Assembly (NCBI GenBank): GCA_002295705.1
Contig: DBHP01000061.1
Coordinates: 1 to 31,961, forward strand
Source of the DNA: Candidatus Neomicrothrix sp. UBA825
Lineage (GTDB): Bacteria; Actinomycetota; Acidimicrobiia; Acidimicrobiales; UBA8592
Direction of reading: 5' to 3'
Length of the DNA: 31,961 nt
The notes under the pieces: model-generated
Told to the model about the DNA's origin: nothing
Seen by the model: the letters and a program-made list of their open reading frames with translations, nothing else
The model's database searches: none
Translations under genes and position numbers: made by a program
Shown: piece by piece, positions 6,286-13,861 of the stretch
Numbering within the stretch: position 1 is the first letter of the stretch
How the letters are laid out: every line of letters starts with the position of its first letter

Positions 6286-6855
6286 ATGAGCGACGAGTTA
6301 ATAGAGCTTTTATTTGCTGAAGCAGAAGAAAAGATGGAGAAGTCGGTCTTGAGAACTAAAAGTGAGTTCTCTTCAATAAGAACTGGTCGTCCAAGTCCTG
6401 CTTTAGTGGAGCGGATACAAGTTGAGTACTTCGGAAGTGACGTGCCGCTGCAACAACTTGCCAGTTTCTCAGTGCCAGAAGCCCAGTTACTCGTAATCGC
6501 CCCTTTTGACAAAGGGGCGATCGAAGCTATCGAAAGAGCGATAGTTCTCGCAGATCTTGGAGTTAGTCCCGCAAACGATGGTTCAATTCTCAGGCTGAAC
6601 TTTCCTCCGCTCACAGAAGAGAGGCGGAAAAAACTCGTAAAGGTGGTCAAAAACCTAGCGGAAGAGGGAAGAGTATCAATTCGGGGTATAAGACGATCAG
6701 CTCGTCAAGATCTGGACACTCTTGACAAAGATGGAGATGTTTCATCGGATGATGCGAAGAGAGCATCAGAAAAGATTGATACTATGACACGAGACTTTGA
6801 GGGCCAAATAAACGCTGCACTCGAGCAGAAAGAAACTGAACTACTAGAAGTTTAG
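6286..6855 (+). CDS. frr: Ribosome recycling factor
   Basis: At 189 aa it matches the usual length. With EF-G it splits the post-termination 70S ribosome. Recognisable segments are the N-terminal helix leading to FSSIRTGRPSPALVERIQVEYFG (about 29-51), the hinge before domain II, PPLTEERRKKLVKVVK (106-121) and VSIRGIRRSARQDLD in the long three-helix bundle. The invariant Arg-rich IRRSA segment that contacts 23S rRNA is present. It starts six bases after the pyrH stop and is certainly co-transcribed with it. Confidence 0.97.
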   Translation: MSDELIELLFAEAEEKMEKSVLRTKSEFSSIRTGRPSPALVERIQVEYFGSDVPLQQLASFSVPEAQLLVIAPFDKGAIEAIERAIVLADLGVSPANDGSILRLNFPPLTEERRKKLVKVVKNLAEEGRVSIRGIRRSARQDLDTLDKDGDVSSDDAKRASEKIDTMTRDFEGQINAALEQKETELLEV

Positions 6856-6880
6856 ACTATGGTAGATTTCTGGAGATGTA

Positions 6881-8026
6881 ATGACGGAAGAAGAAAACAC
6901 AAAGGGACCAGAAGGGGACTCAACAAATCATGGGCTGCCGCATTGGAGTGAGCCGGCTACAGGTCAGTTCCCTAAAGTTGAAGTAAGCAAAAGCGACGAA
7001 CCTAGCGAAGATTGGGAAGCGTTAAGAGAGGATGCCAACTGGGGCGAGGGCGCTGATTCTGAGAGTTCGGCCAATAAGACGCAACGGATAGATGTTACGA
7101 TAGGGGAAGACCCTAAGACAGATGATTTCTTTTCCTATGGGAAGCCACTTGATCTGGCCGAGACTACAGAATCAATCATCTCCGAAGGGAAAAAATCAAG
7201 AAGATCAGGGTTAGGTTCGAGGGAAACCTTGACTCGTGTCCTCACTGGGCTTGTCCTCGGCGGAATCGTTATCCTTTGTCTTGCAATTAGCAAGATAGCA
7301 ACAGTTGTTTTAATAGCAGTGATGCTTGGTATAGCTTCCACGGAGTTATTTCAGAGCCTTTACAAAGTTGGATGGCAACCCCCAACCCTTGTGGGTTTGG
7401 TAGCTTCTGTAGGAATGCCATTAGCTGCGTATTGGAAGGGCGAAGGAGCAATTGGTTTAGTCCTTTTCCTTACATTCCTAACAGGGGCTCTATGGTATTT
7501 GCTTGGAATCGGGGGGACGCGCCCTGTTCCGAATCTCGCAGTTTTGACTCTAGGGGTTGTCTATGTGGGCGTCTTGGGTTCTCACGCAGCTTTACTATTG
7601 GATGACCCTAAAGGAAAGGGGCTACTGCTTGCGGCAATCCTCCTGGCAGCTGGATATGACATAGGAGGGTACTTCATCGGGCAAGCCCTCGGTCGTTCAC
7701 CCCTCACAGAAGTCAGTCCGAATAAAACTATTGAAGGTTTATTAGGCGGAACGTTAGCCACAGTTGGCGTAGGGGTGCTGCTTGCTGTATTCGACGTAGG
7801 GCCCTTTGATGGTGATCCTTTCGGCTTCTCAAATGCGCTTTTATTGGGAATAGTCGTGGCAGTAATCGCACCCATCGGTGACCTCGCAGAATCACTCATT
7901 AAACGAGATTTAAAAATCAAAGATATGGGAACAGTGTTGCCTGGGCATGGCGGAGTGCTAGATCGTTGCGATACTCTATTATTCGTGGTCCCGACAGTCC
8001 ATTACATGGTTCTTGTTATGTCATAA
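6881..8026 (+). CDS. cdsA: Phosphatidate cytidylyltransferase with acidic N-terminal extension
   Basis: The enzyme makes CDP-diacylglycerol from phosphatidic acid and CTP in the inner membrane and so supplies PgsA, encoded at 30875. About eight membrane helices occupy residues 122-380. The signature includes SPNKTIEGLLGG, PIGDLAESLIKRDLKIKDMG and GHGGVLDRCDTLLF, with the metal-binding D361-R-C-D364. The first 115 or so residues are an added soluble, acidic, probably disordered region. It contains LPHWSEPATGQFP near residues 19-31, followed by a basic juxtamembrane patch, KKSRRSG. The minimal family is about 270-300 aa, so this is an extended form; I believe similar extensions occur in other Actinobacteria. 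Shine-Dalgarno TGGAG precedes the ATG. Confidence 0.93.
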   Translation: MTEEENTKGPEGDSTNHGLPHWSEPATGQFPKVEVSKSDEPSEDWEALREDANWGEGADSESSANKTQRIDVTIGEDPKTDDFFSYGKPLDLAETTESIISEGKKSRRSGLGSRETLTRVLTGLVLGGIVILCLAISKIATVVLIAVMLGIASTELFQSLYKVGWQPPTLVGLVASVGMPLAAYWKGEGAIGLVLFLTFLTGALWYLLGIGGTRPVPNLAVLTLGVVYVGVLGSHAALLLDDPKGKGLLLAAILLAAGYDIGGYFIGQALGRSPLTEVSPNKTIEGLLGGTLATVGVGVLLAVFDVGPFDGDPFGFSNALLLGIVVAVIAPIGDLAESLIKRDLKIKDMGTVLPGHGGVLDRCDTLLFVVPTVHYMVLVMS

Positions 8027-8097
8027 ATCACTTCAGTGTCTCACGTCATTAAGAAGATTAAGACTTACACTTTATATATGATAGGGAACGGCACCTG

Positions 8098-9267
8098 ATG
8101 AAAAACATAGCGCTACTCGGCTCTACGGGATCAATCGGAACGCAAACCCTTGATGTGGTCAGAGCGACACCGGAAAAGTTCAATATTGAAGTGCTTGCCG
8201 CTGGTTCCTCCATAGACAATATTCGAAGACAAATTACTGAATTTAACCCATCAACAGTAATAATGTCTGATGTCAGCGCGGCGAAAGTACTGGACGAAGA
8301 ATTCACGGCGGTAACTGTGTTGAGCGGCCAAGAAGCTCTCAAAGAATCAGTTGTGACTTGCGATATTGTCATTAACGCGATAGTTGGTTTTGCTGGATTG
8401 CCGGTCACCATAGCAGCGTTAACTGAAGGAAAGACTCTTGCGTTAGCGAACAAGGAATCTCTTATCGCAGGGGGCCCAGTTGTGCAAAGAGCTCGAAGAA
8501 TGATGGAATCTTCAATTATCCCCGTAGACAGCGAGCACTCGGCTCTCCATCAATGTTTGCATGGGTATCAGTCAGATTATGACCACCCTTCGCAATCGAT
8601 AAAGCGACTCATCGTTACGGCAAGCGGTGGACCCTTTCGGGGATTTACTGCGGAAAAATTAGATAAAGTTACTCTTGAAGAGGCACTTAAACACCCAACA
8701 TGGAATATGGGCCCCAAGGTTACCATTGATTCATCCACACTCATGAACAAGGGTCTAGAGATAATCGAAGCTCATGAGCTTTTTGGTATTGAGTATGGGC
8801 AAATAGACGTCGTTGTTCACCCGCAGTCCATCGTCCACTCAATGGTTGAGTTTGTTGACAGTTCAATAATTGCGCAGTTATCGATGCCTGATATGAGGCT
8901 ACCGATTACATATGCATTGAATTACCCAGAGAGAAGCGAAGCGGATTGGGGATCAATAAAGTGGGATGAAATCACAAAGCTTGAATTTGAGCAGCCTGAC
9001 TTTGATAACTTCTTATGTTTGAAGTTGGCATACCAAGCCGGAGAAGAAGGGGAAACAGCCCCTGCCTGGCTAAACGCTGCCAATGAAGTTGCTGTTTCAG
9101 CCTTCCTAAACGGTCAAATTAAGTGGGTTGATATACCCCACTTAATTGCGCAAGTATTGGATAGCTACGACAGCCGCAAAGCAGAAGAGGAGCACGATAT
9201 TTATGAAGCTGACCAGCGAGCTCGTCACATCGCAAAACAACTCATAACAGGTAAAGTAAATGGCTGA
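8098..9267 (+). CDS. dxr: 1-deoxy-D-xylulose 5-phosphate reductoisomerase
   Basis: This 389-aa enzyme performs the committed step of the MEP isoprenoid pathway, the NADPH- and divalent-metal-dependent conversion of DXP to MEP; it is the fosmidomycin target. The dinucleotide motif LLGSTGSIGTQTLDVV lies at residues 6-21 and ALANKESLIAGG at 115-126. The metal ligands are Asp144 and Glu146 in PVDSEHSAL plus Glu221 in MNKGLEIIEAHELFG. The substrate loop HPTWNMGPK is at 199-207. Its last codons overlap the rseP start by 8 bases. The neighbourhood dxr-rseP-ispG is the same as in Mycobacterium. Confidence 0.97.
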   Translation: MKNIALLGSTGSIGTQTLDVVRATPEKFNIEVLAAGSSIDNIRRQITEFNPSTVIMSDVSAAKVLDEEFTAVTVLSGQEALKESVVTCDIVINAIVGFAGLPVTIAALTEGKTLALANKESLIAGGPVVQRARRMMESSIIPVDSEHSALHQCLHGYQSDYDHPSQSIKRLIVTASGGPFRGFTAEKLDKVTLEEALKHPTWNMGPKVTIDSSTLMNKGLEIIEAHELFGIEYGQIDVVVHPQSIVHSMVEFVDSSIIAQLSMPDMRLPITYALNYPERSEADWGSIKWDEITKLEFEQPDFDNFLCLKLAYQAGEEGETAPAWLNAANEVAVSAFLNGQIKWVDIPHLIAQVLDSYDSRKAEEEHDIYEADQRARHIAKQLITGKVNG

Positions 9268-10525
9268 AAAGACTTCCAGAAGTAAACGCGTCACAGAGGC
9301 ATCTCCACAGGAATCAAACTCTCCAGTGGGGGTGATTATTGTGTTAGTTCTTTTCGTCTTGCTCGCCATGAGTACCGGTTTCGCAGGCGTTATTGTCGTC
9401 CTCTCACTAGTAGCAATGCTGTTTTTGCACGAATTGGGACATTACTTAGCAGCTAGAAGAGCTGGAATGAAGGTTACTGAGTTCTTTATCGGATTCGGAC
9501 CTAAAATTTGGTCCTTCAAAAAGGGAGAAACCGAATATGGCCTCAAAGGCATTCCCGCTGGGGCTTATGTAAGGGTCATAGGAATGAATAATCTCGACCC
9601 TGTGGCGCCGGAAGATGAACACAGAGCTTACAAAAATGCAAAATTCGGGCAACGACTCCTTCTGGCAAGTGCAGGATCACTTATGCATTTTTTAATAGCA
9701 TTAGTCCTCTTATATGCAGTTCTTGTTGGTAATGGGATCAACACAGATGAATCTGACTGGACGGTGAAAGACCTTCGTAGTGGTGGACCTGCAGAGGTAA
9801 TGGGAATTGAATCTGGTGATCGAATCATTGCGTTGAATGGAGTGCCCATTACCGACTGGTGGGATTTTGCTTCAAACATTGCAGGTTTACCCAATGAGGA
9901 AGTGACCATCCAAGTCTCTCGAAATGGAGACTTAGTGACTTTACAGGGAAACATTGGGTCTCGAGTAGCTAATGCAGATGGACAGGATTATGGATTTATT
10001 GGCATCGAGCGAACTAAATTCAGTACTATAAAAGCCGGCCCAATTGATGCTTTGGGAGAAACTGGCGAGCAATTTGGGCTTCTTAGCTATGAAACAGTAA
10101 AGGGTTTGGGGAATTTCTTTAGCCCTTCAGGGCTAAGCGATTTCTTCACAGAAGTTTTTGACCTAGGTTCTACTCAATCTCCAACCAATGTAGGTGTTGG
10201 CGAAGGAGATGAAGGAAGAATAGTCTCCGTGGTCGGCGCGACGCGTCTAGGGGCGGAACTAACTGAAACAGGTTGGACAGGTTTATTTCTCTTCTTAGCA
10301 ACTATTAACGTTTTTATAGGAATTTTTAATTTAATTCCCTTACTTCCCTTAGACGGTGGACATGTAATGATCGCATTCTACGAGCGCCTCAGAAGCCGAA
10401 ATGGGACCCGTTACCATGCAGATGCTTCAAAACTGCTACCGATAACCTATTTGGTGGTCTTTGTGTTGATCGCTATAGGCGTTGCCGCCATCTATCTAGA
10501 CATAGCTGACCCAATATCCCTCTAG
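9260..10525 (+). CDS. rseP: Site-2 intramembrane metalloprotease (RseP/Rip1 type)
   Basis: This 421-aa zinc protease cleaves membrane-bound regulators such as anti-sigma factors inside the bilayer. The zinc motif H57-E-L-G-H61 lies in the helix that begins near residue 42. The distal ligand motif is NLIPLLPLDGGH (357-368), with Asp365. One PDZ domain covers about 165-235, including GGPAEVMGIESGDRIIALNGVPI. There are four likely membrane helices. The first 23 residues are a polar, Lys/Ser-rich extension. The position between dxr and ispG matches Rip1 of M. tuberculosis. The 8-base overlap with dxr implies coupled translation. Its substrates cannot be deduced from the window. Confidence 0.93.
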   Translation: MAEKTSRSKRVTEASPQESNSPVGVIIVLVLFVLLAMSTGFAGVIVVLSLVAMLFLHELGHYLAARRAGMKVTEFFIGFGPKIWSFKKGETEYGLKGIPAGAYVRVIGMNNLDPVAPEDEHRAYKNAKFGQRLLLASAGSLMHFLIALVLLYAVLVGNGINTDESDWTVKDLRSGGPAEVMGIESGDRIIALNGVPITDWWDFASNIAGLPNEEVTIQVSRNGDLVTLQGNIGSRVANADGQDYGFIGIERTKFSTIKAGPIDALGETGEQFGLLSYETVKGLGNFFSPSGLSDFFTEVFDLGSTQSPTNVGVGEGDEGRIVSVVGATRLGAELTETGWTGLFLFLATINVFIGIFNLIPLLPLDGGHVMIAFYERLRSRNGTRYHADASKLLPITYLVVFVLIAIGVAAIYLDIADPISL

Positions 10526-10535
10526 GATGTAAATA

Positions 10536-11756
10536 ATGGATAATACTTCATCAATAGAACGAAAAGTAACACGACAGATACTTGTTGGAGAAGTACCTGT
10601 TGGTGGTAATGCGCCCATTACAGTGCAATCCATGACTACCACGAAAACCTCTGACGTGGATGCGACACTACAGCAAATTTATTCACTTGCAGCGGCGGGA
10701 GCTGATATTGTCCGGTGCACATGTAACGATTATGAAGCAGCTGAAGGGTTGGCAAAGATAGTGCCAAGGTCACCAGTCCCGATCGTTGCTGATGTTCACA
10801 ATCAATATAAAATGGCTTTAGCAGCGATTGCGTCGGGCGTAGACTGTCTGCGGCTTAATCCTGGGAACATCAGAAAACCCGCACACATCAAGGCTGTTGC
10901 TGAAGCTGCTGGGGAACAGTCTGTCCCAATTAGAATAGGCGTTAATGGAGGGTCTCTACACCCGGAACTATATGAGAAATATGGTGGAAAAGTTACCCCT
11001 GAAGCTATGGTTGAATCTGCACTAACAGAACTAAGTTATTTTGATGAAGTAGGTTTTGACCAAGTAAAGATATCTGTCAAAGCATCGAACGTTCCATTAA
11101 TGGTCGAGGCTTATCGCCAGCTTAGTTCGGTTACTGATCACCCCCTGCATCTTGGAGTGACAGAGGCCGGACCTCCGCCGACAGGACTTATTAAATCTAC
11201 AGCAGGTATAGCTGGCCTGTTGTTAGAGGGTATTGGGGATACGATAAGGTATTCACTGACTGCAGACCCGGTACAAGAAGCCAAAGCCGGACGTCAGCTC
11301 TTGGAGGCTTTAGGGTTACGCGAAAGAAAGAATGTAGACCTTATCTCATGTCCTAGTTGTGGGCGAGCTGAGATCGATGTCTATGATGTTGCATCAAAAG
11401 CTCAGACAGCTTTTGAGGATAAACAAATCCCGCTTCAAATTGCTGTGATGGGTTGTGTTGTCAATGGACCTGGAGAAGCGAGAGATGCTGATCTTGGAAT
11501 AGCTGCAGGGAATAAACGTGGCCACCTATTCGTGAAGGGGCAGAACGTAGCGGTTGTGAAAGAAGATGAAATGGTTGAGACTTTAGTTCAGTGGGCTGAG
11601 TTTATTACCGAGAATGGTTTTGAGGCCGCACTTGAAAAGGCAGATATGGAAAAGGCTCAAAAGGAAGCCGAGAAGGATCGTGAAAAACTACTAGCAATCC
11701 AAGGTGAAGATGTTAACGAGGATGCTTCACGGGTTGACTTGATACGAAAAATTTAG
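10536..11756 (+). CDS. ispG: 4-hydroxy-3-methylbut-2-enyl diphosphate synthase
   Basis: This 406-aa [4Fe-4S] enzyme of the MEP pathway converts MEcPP to HMBPP. The N-terminal TIM barrel holds VPVGGNAPITVQSMTTTKT (residues 19-37), RLNPGNIR and VTEAGPPPTGLIKS. Cluster ligands are Cys272 and Cys275 in SCPSCGRAE, Cys307 in MGCVVNGPGEA, and Glu314. The last 35 or so residues form a charged helix-like extension beyond the catalytic domain. It is separated from rseP by 10 bases. With dxr two genes upstream, two steps of the pathway are encoded together. It is probably the last gene of the xerC/rpsB-side transcript, since a promoter and terminator follow. Confidence 0.96.
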   Translation: MDNTSSIERKVTRQILVGEVPVGGNAPITVQSMTTTKTSDVDATLQQIYSLAAAGADIVRCTCNDYEAAEGLAKIVPRSPVPIVADVHNQYKMALAAIASGVDCLRLNPGNIRKPAHIKAVAEAAGEQSVPIRIGVNGGSLHPELYEKYGGKVTPEAMVESALTELSYFDEVGFDQVKISVKASNVPLMVEAYRQLSSVTDHPLHLGVTEAGPPPTGLIKSTAGIAGLLLEGIGDTIRYSLTADPVQEAKAGRQLLEALGLRERKNVDLISCPSCGRAEIDVYDVASKAQTAFEDKQIPLQIAVMGCVVNGPGEARDADLGIAAGNKRGHLFVKGQNVAVVKEDEMVETLVQWAEFITENGFEAALEKADMEKAQKEAEKDREKLLAIQGEDVNEDASRVDLIRKI

Positions 11757-11803
11757 CTCCCCAACCAAAAGCTGGCGTAATGATGATTCCAGCGAAAAAG
11801 AGC

Positions 11804-11809
11804 TATAAT
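11804..11809 (+). promoter_or_regulatory. Consensus -10 box of the rimP-nusA-infB operon
   Basis: A perfect TATAAT lies in the 136-base gap after ispG. No convincing -35 is seen; TGATGA stands at the 17-base spacing. Transcription would start near 11816, giving a leader of about 77 bases that runs directly into the terminator hairpin at 11837-11861. A lone TATAAT can occur by chance in DNA this AT-rich, but its position relative to the hairpin makes a promoter plausible. Confidence 0.5.
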
Positions 11810-11836
11810 CCTAAGTGTCTTTAATCCAATGGAATG

Positions 11837-11864
11837 AGGCGTGGGGTATCCCACGCCTTTTGTT
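11837..11864 (+). terminator. Intrinsic terminator / attenuator in the rimP leader
   Basis: AGGCGTGGG (11837-11845) and CCCACGCCT (11850-11858) form a perfect 9-bp GC-rich stem with a GTAT loop, followed by TTTTGTT. This is the best intrinsic terminator in the window. It stands between the candidate promoter and the rimP start. It could end the ispG transcript, attenuate rimP-nusA-infB, or both. NusA-dependent termination ahead of rimP is known to autoregulate nusA in Bacillus subtilis. Confidence 0.75.
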
Positions 11865-11892
11865 CATCAGACCAAGTTTTGAAAGGAGGAGA

Positions 11893-12384
11893 ATGGCAAT
11901 AACGCAGAAAGTAAACGAAATGATGAAAGATCTTCTCCTATCCTCAGATCTTGAGCTCTATGATGTTGAACTTAATGCCGGGAAACTAAAAGTTACTGTT
12001 AATTCAAAGCTCGGAATTACCATTGACGAGTTAGCAGACATTAATAGAAAGATCTCGTCAGAACTTGATAAACAGGATCTCATACAAAGTAAATACACGT
12101 TAGAGGTCTCAAGTCCTGGTCTGGAGCGCAAATTGCGAAAAAAAGAACATTACCTTGGAGCGATTAACGAACGTATCTCAGTAAAACTTGGTCCACATGT
12201 TGAAGGAGAGCGCAGATATGTGGGAACACTAGTCAAAATAAATGAAGAGATATTGACAATCCAAGATAGTAAAGGCACTCAAGATGAAATTAATCTCAGT
12301 GACGTCACGTCAGCTAAGACGGTTTTTGAATGGGGAAATAATCCTAAACCTGGTTCAGGGAAAACTCACTCAGGTGTTTCATAG
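11893..12384 (+). CDS. rimP: Ribosome maturation factor RimP
   Basis: This 163-aa protein is needed for 30S subunit maturation. The N-terminal domain includes LELYDVELNAGKLKVTVNSK and the segment ITIDELADINRKISSELD, where RimP has its DCxxVSR-like helix. The signature YTLEVSSPGLERKLRKKEHY comes next, followed by a C-terminal SH3-like barrel with GTLVKINEEILTIQD. The ATG at 11893 is chosen because AAGGAGGA lies just before it. A longer reading from a GTG at 11815 would translate the terminator hairpin and is rejected. The nusA start follows 10 bases after the stop, the widely conserved rimP-nusA pair. Confidence 0.93.
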   Translation: MAITQKVNEMMKDLLLSSDLELYDVELNAGKLKVTVNSKLGITIDELADINRKISSELDKQDLIQSKYTLEVSSPGLERKLRKKEHYLGAINERISVKLGPHVEGERRYVGTLVKINEEILTIQDSKGTQDEINLSDVTSAKTVFEWGNNPKPGSGKTHSGVS

Positions 12385-12394
12385 ATAAGGAGAA

Positions 12395-13726
12395 ATGATG
12401 AACGCAGAGATGAAAGAAGCAATAAATGCAATAGCAGCCGATAAGGGGATGCGACCTGAAGTCCTTTATGCGGTTTTAGCTGATGCTCTAGAATCGGCCT
12501 ATAAAAAAATGCCCAATGCGCATGAATATGCGTGGGTTACTATAGATCCCGACACCATGGAATACAGAGTAATAGCTCAAGATCTTGATGACGAAGGTGA
12601 ACCATCCGGAGAAGAATTTGAGGTAACACCAGATAACTTCGGCAGGATAGCGGCTCTCGCATTTAAACAAGTATTAGCTCAAGGTATCCGAGAGGAAGAG
12701 CGTGAACAGAAATACGAGGAATACGCAGGGCGTGAAGGGGACATTGTTACAGGAATTATCCAGCAAAGTGACAGTCGTTACACACTTTTAGACCTAGGGC
12801 GTGTAGAAGCTTTACTTCCACGAGCCGAACAGGTTCCCAATGAAAGGCCCGATAGCAACACGAGGATTAAAGCCTATATTGTTGAAGTGCGTAAAACTGC
12901 TAAGGGGCCTCAGATAGTTGTCAGCAGAACTCATCCAGGACTTATAAAGCGTTTATTTGAATTAGAGGTACCCGAGATTGCTGATGGAATAGTAGAAATT
13001 AAATCCTGCGCTCGCGAGCCAGGTCACCGAACTAAAATAGCCGTTTGGTCAAATGATCCTAACGTAGATCCGGTCGGGGCCTGTGTAGGTGCAAGCGGAG
13101 CACGTGTGCGCATGATAGTGAATGAGCTAAGAGGAGAGAAAATAGATATTGTTCCATTCTCAGAGGAAGCTGAAGAGTTTGTAGAAAAGGCTTTGTCTCC
13201 AGCAAAGGTCCAAGAAGTTCGCATTGACTCGGAAACAGGCACTGCAGATGTAATAGTCCCTGACTATCAACTTTCTCTAGCAATTGGTAAAGAGGGCCAA
13301 AATGCAAGGCTGTCTGCGCGACTTACTGGCTGGCGAATAGACATAAAGTCAGAAACGCAACAAGCAGAAGAAGACGCATACCAGAATGTCGATTGGGCTG
13401 AAGGAGAATGGGTAGAGGATCCAGAAACTGGAGAACAAGTTTGGCAGTCAGCTGAAGGGGGCCCAGCCCTCTCAGCAGAGGAGTGGGAAGCTACATCCGA
13501 CACTGACGAAGATGTTGAAACAGTTCTTGCCGGTACTGAATCTGGTTCAGGAGCCGCAGCCGAAGAAGTGCCTCAATCCGACGAAACCACGGATGATGAG
13601 CAGGAAGAAGACAGTGAGTCTGTCGAACTTGCTGATGCGACTACCATTGAGAATGAACAGGTATTGCCTGACGTGAATGAAGAAAAGCTAGACTCAACAG
13701 AAGATGAACCTCTTCAAGAAACCTAA
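12395..13726 (+). CDS. nusA: Transcription termination/antitermination factor NusA
   Basis: This 443-aa RNA polymerase-associated factor affects pausing, intrinsic termination and antitermination. Domain order is an N-terminal polymerase-binding domain (about 1-105), S1 (GREGDIVTGIIQQSDSRYTL onward, about 112-180), KH1 (VGACVGASGARVRMI near 228) and KH2 (LSLAIGKEGQNARLSARLTGW near 295). The last 120 residues are highly acidic, rich in Glu and Asp, and lack the E. coli AR repeats. NusA without AR repeats is normal outside proteobacteria; the acidic tail may act on its own RNA-binding face. It begins with two ATG codons in tandem behind AAGGAGA. It may control its own operon through the leader terminator. 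Confidence 0.96.
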   Translation: MMNAEMKEAINAIAADKGMRPEVLYAVLADALESAYKKMPNAHEYAWVTIDPDTMEYRVIAQDLDDEGEPSGEEFEVTPDNFGRIAALAFKQVLAQGIREEEREQKYEEYAGREGDIVTGIIQQSDSRYTLLDLGRVEALLPRAEQVPNERPDSNTRIKAYIVEVRKTAKGPQIVVSRTHPGLIKRLFELEVPEIADGIVEIKSCAREPGHRTKIAVWSNDPNVDPVGACVGASGARVRMIVNELRGEKIDIVPFSEEAEEFVEKALSPAKVQEVRIDSETGTADVIVPDYQLSLAIGKEGQNARLSARLTGWRIDIKSETQQAEEDAYQNVDWAEGEWVEDPETGEQVWQSAEGGPALSAEEWEATSDTDEDVETVLAGTESGSGAAAEEVPQSDETTDDEQEEDSESVELADATTIENEQVLPDVNEEKLDSTEDEPLQET

Positions 13727-13826
13727 AAGATTCCTCAAGAGGATGGCGGATCAGTCTTAACACGCTAATCTGTACAATCGGGAAAACAGTAACGACAATG
13801 AGATCACAATGACCTTATAGGAGATG

Positions 13827-13840
13827 CGAGCGCCGGCTCG
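13827..13840 (+). promoter_or_regulatory. Hairpin in the infB leader
   Basis: CGAGC 13827-13831 pairs with GCTCG 13836-13840 around a GCCG tetraloop, 21 bases before the TTG start of infB. No T-run follows, so it is not an intrinsic terminator. The 135-base nusA-infB gap also contains TACAAT at 13773-13778, a possible -10 for a separate infB promoter, without a good -35. No ylxR-type gene, often found here, is present. Confidence 0.35.
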
Positions 13841-13861
13841 AGATAAAGAGAAGTAACTAAA

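Noticed and set aside
11815..11892. GTG-initiated N-terminal extension of RimP
   Set aside because: It would translate through the intrinsic terminator stem, whereas the ATG at 11893 has a strong AAGGAGGA and matches the RimP N-terminus.
13827..13840. infB leader hairpin as an intrinsic terminator
   Set aside because: There is no T-run after the stem; the following bases are purine-rich.
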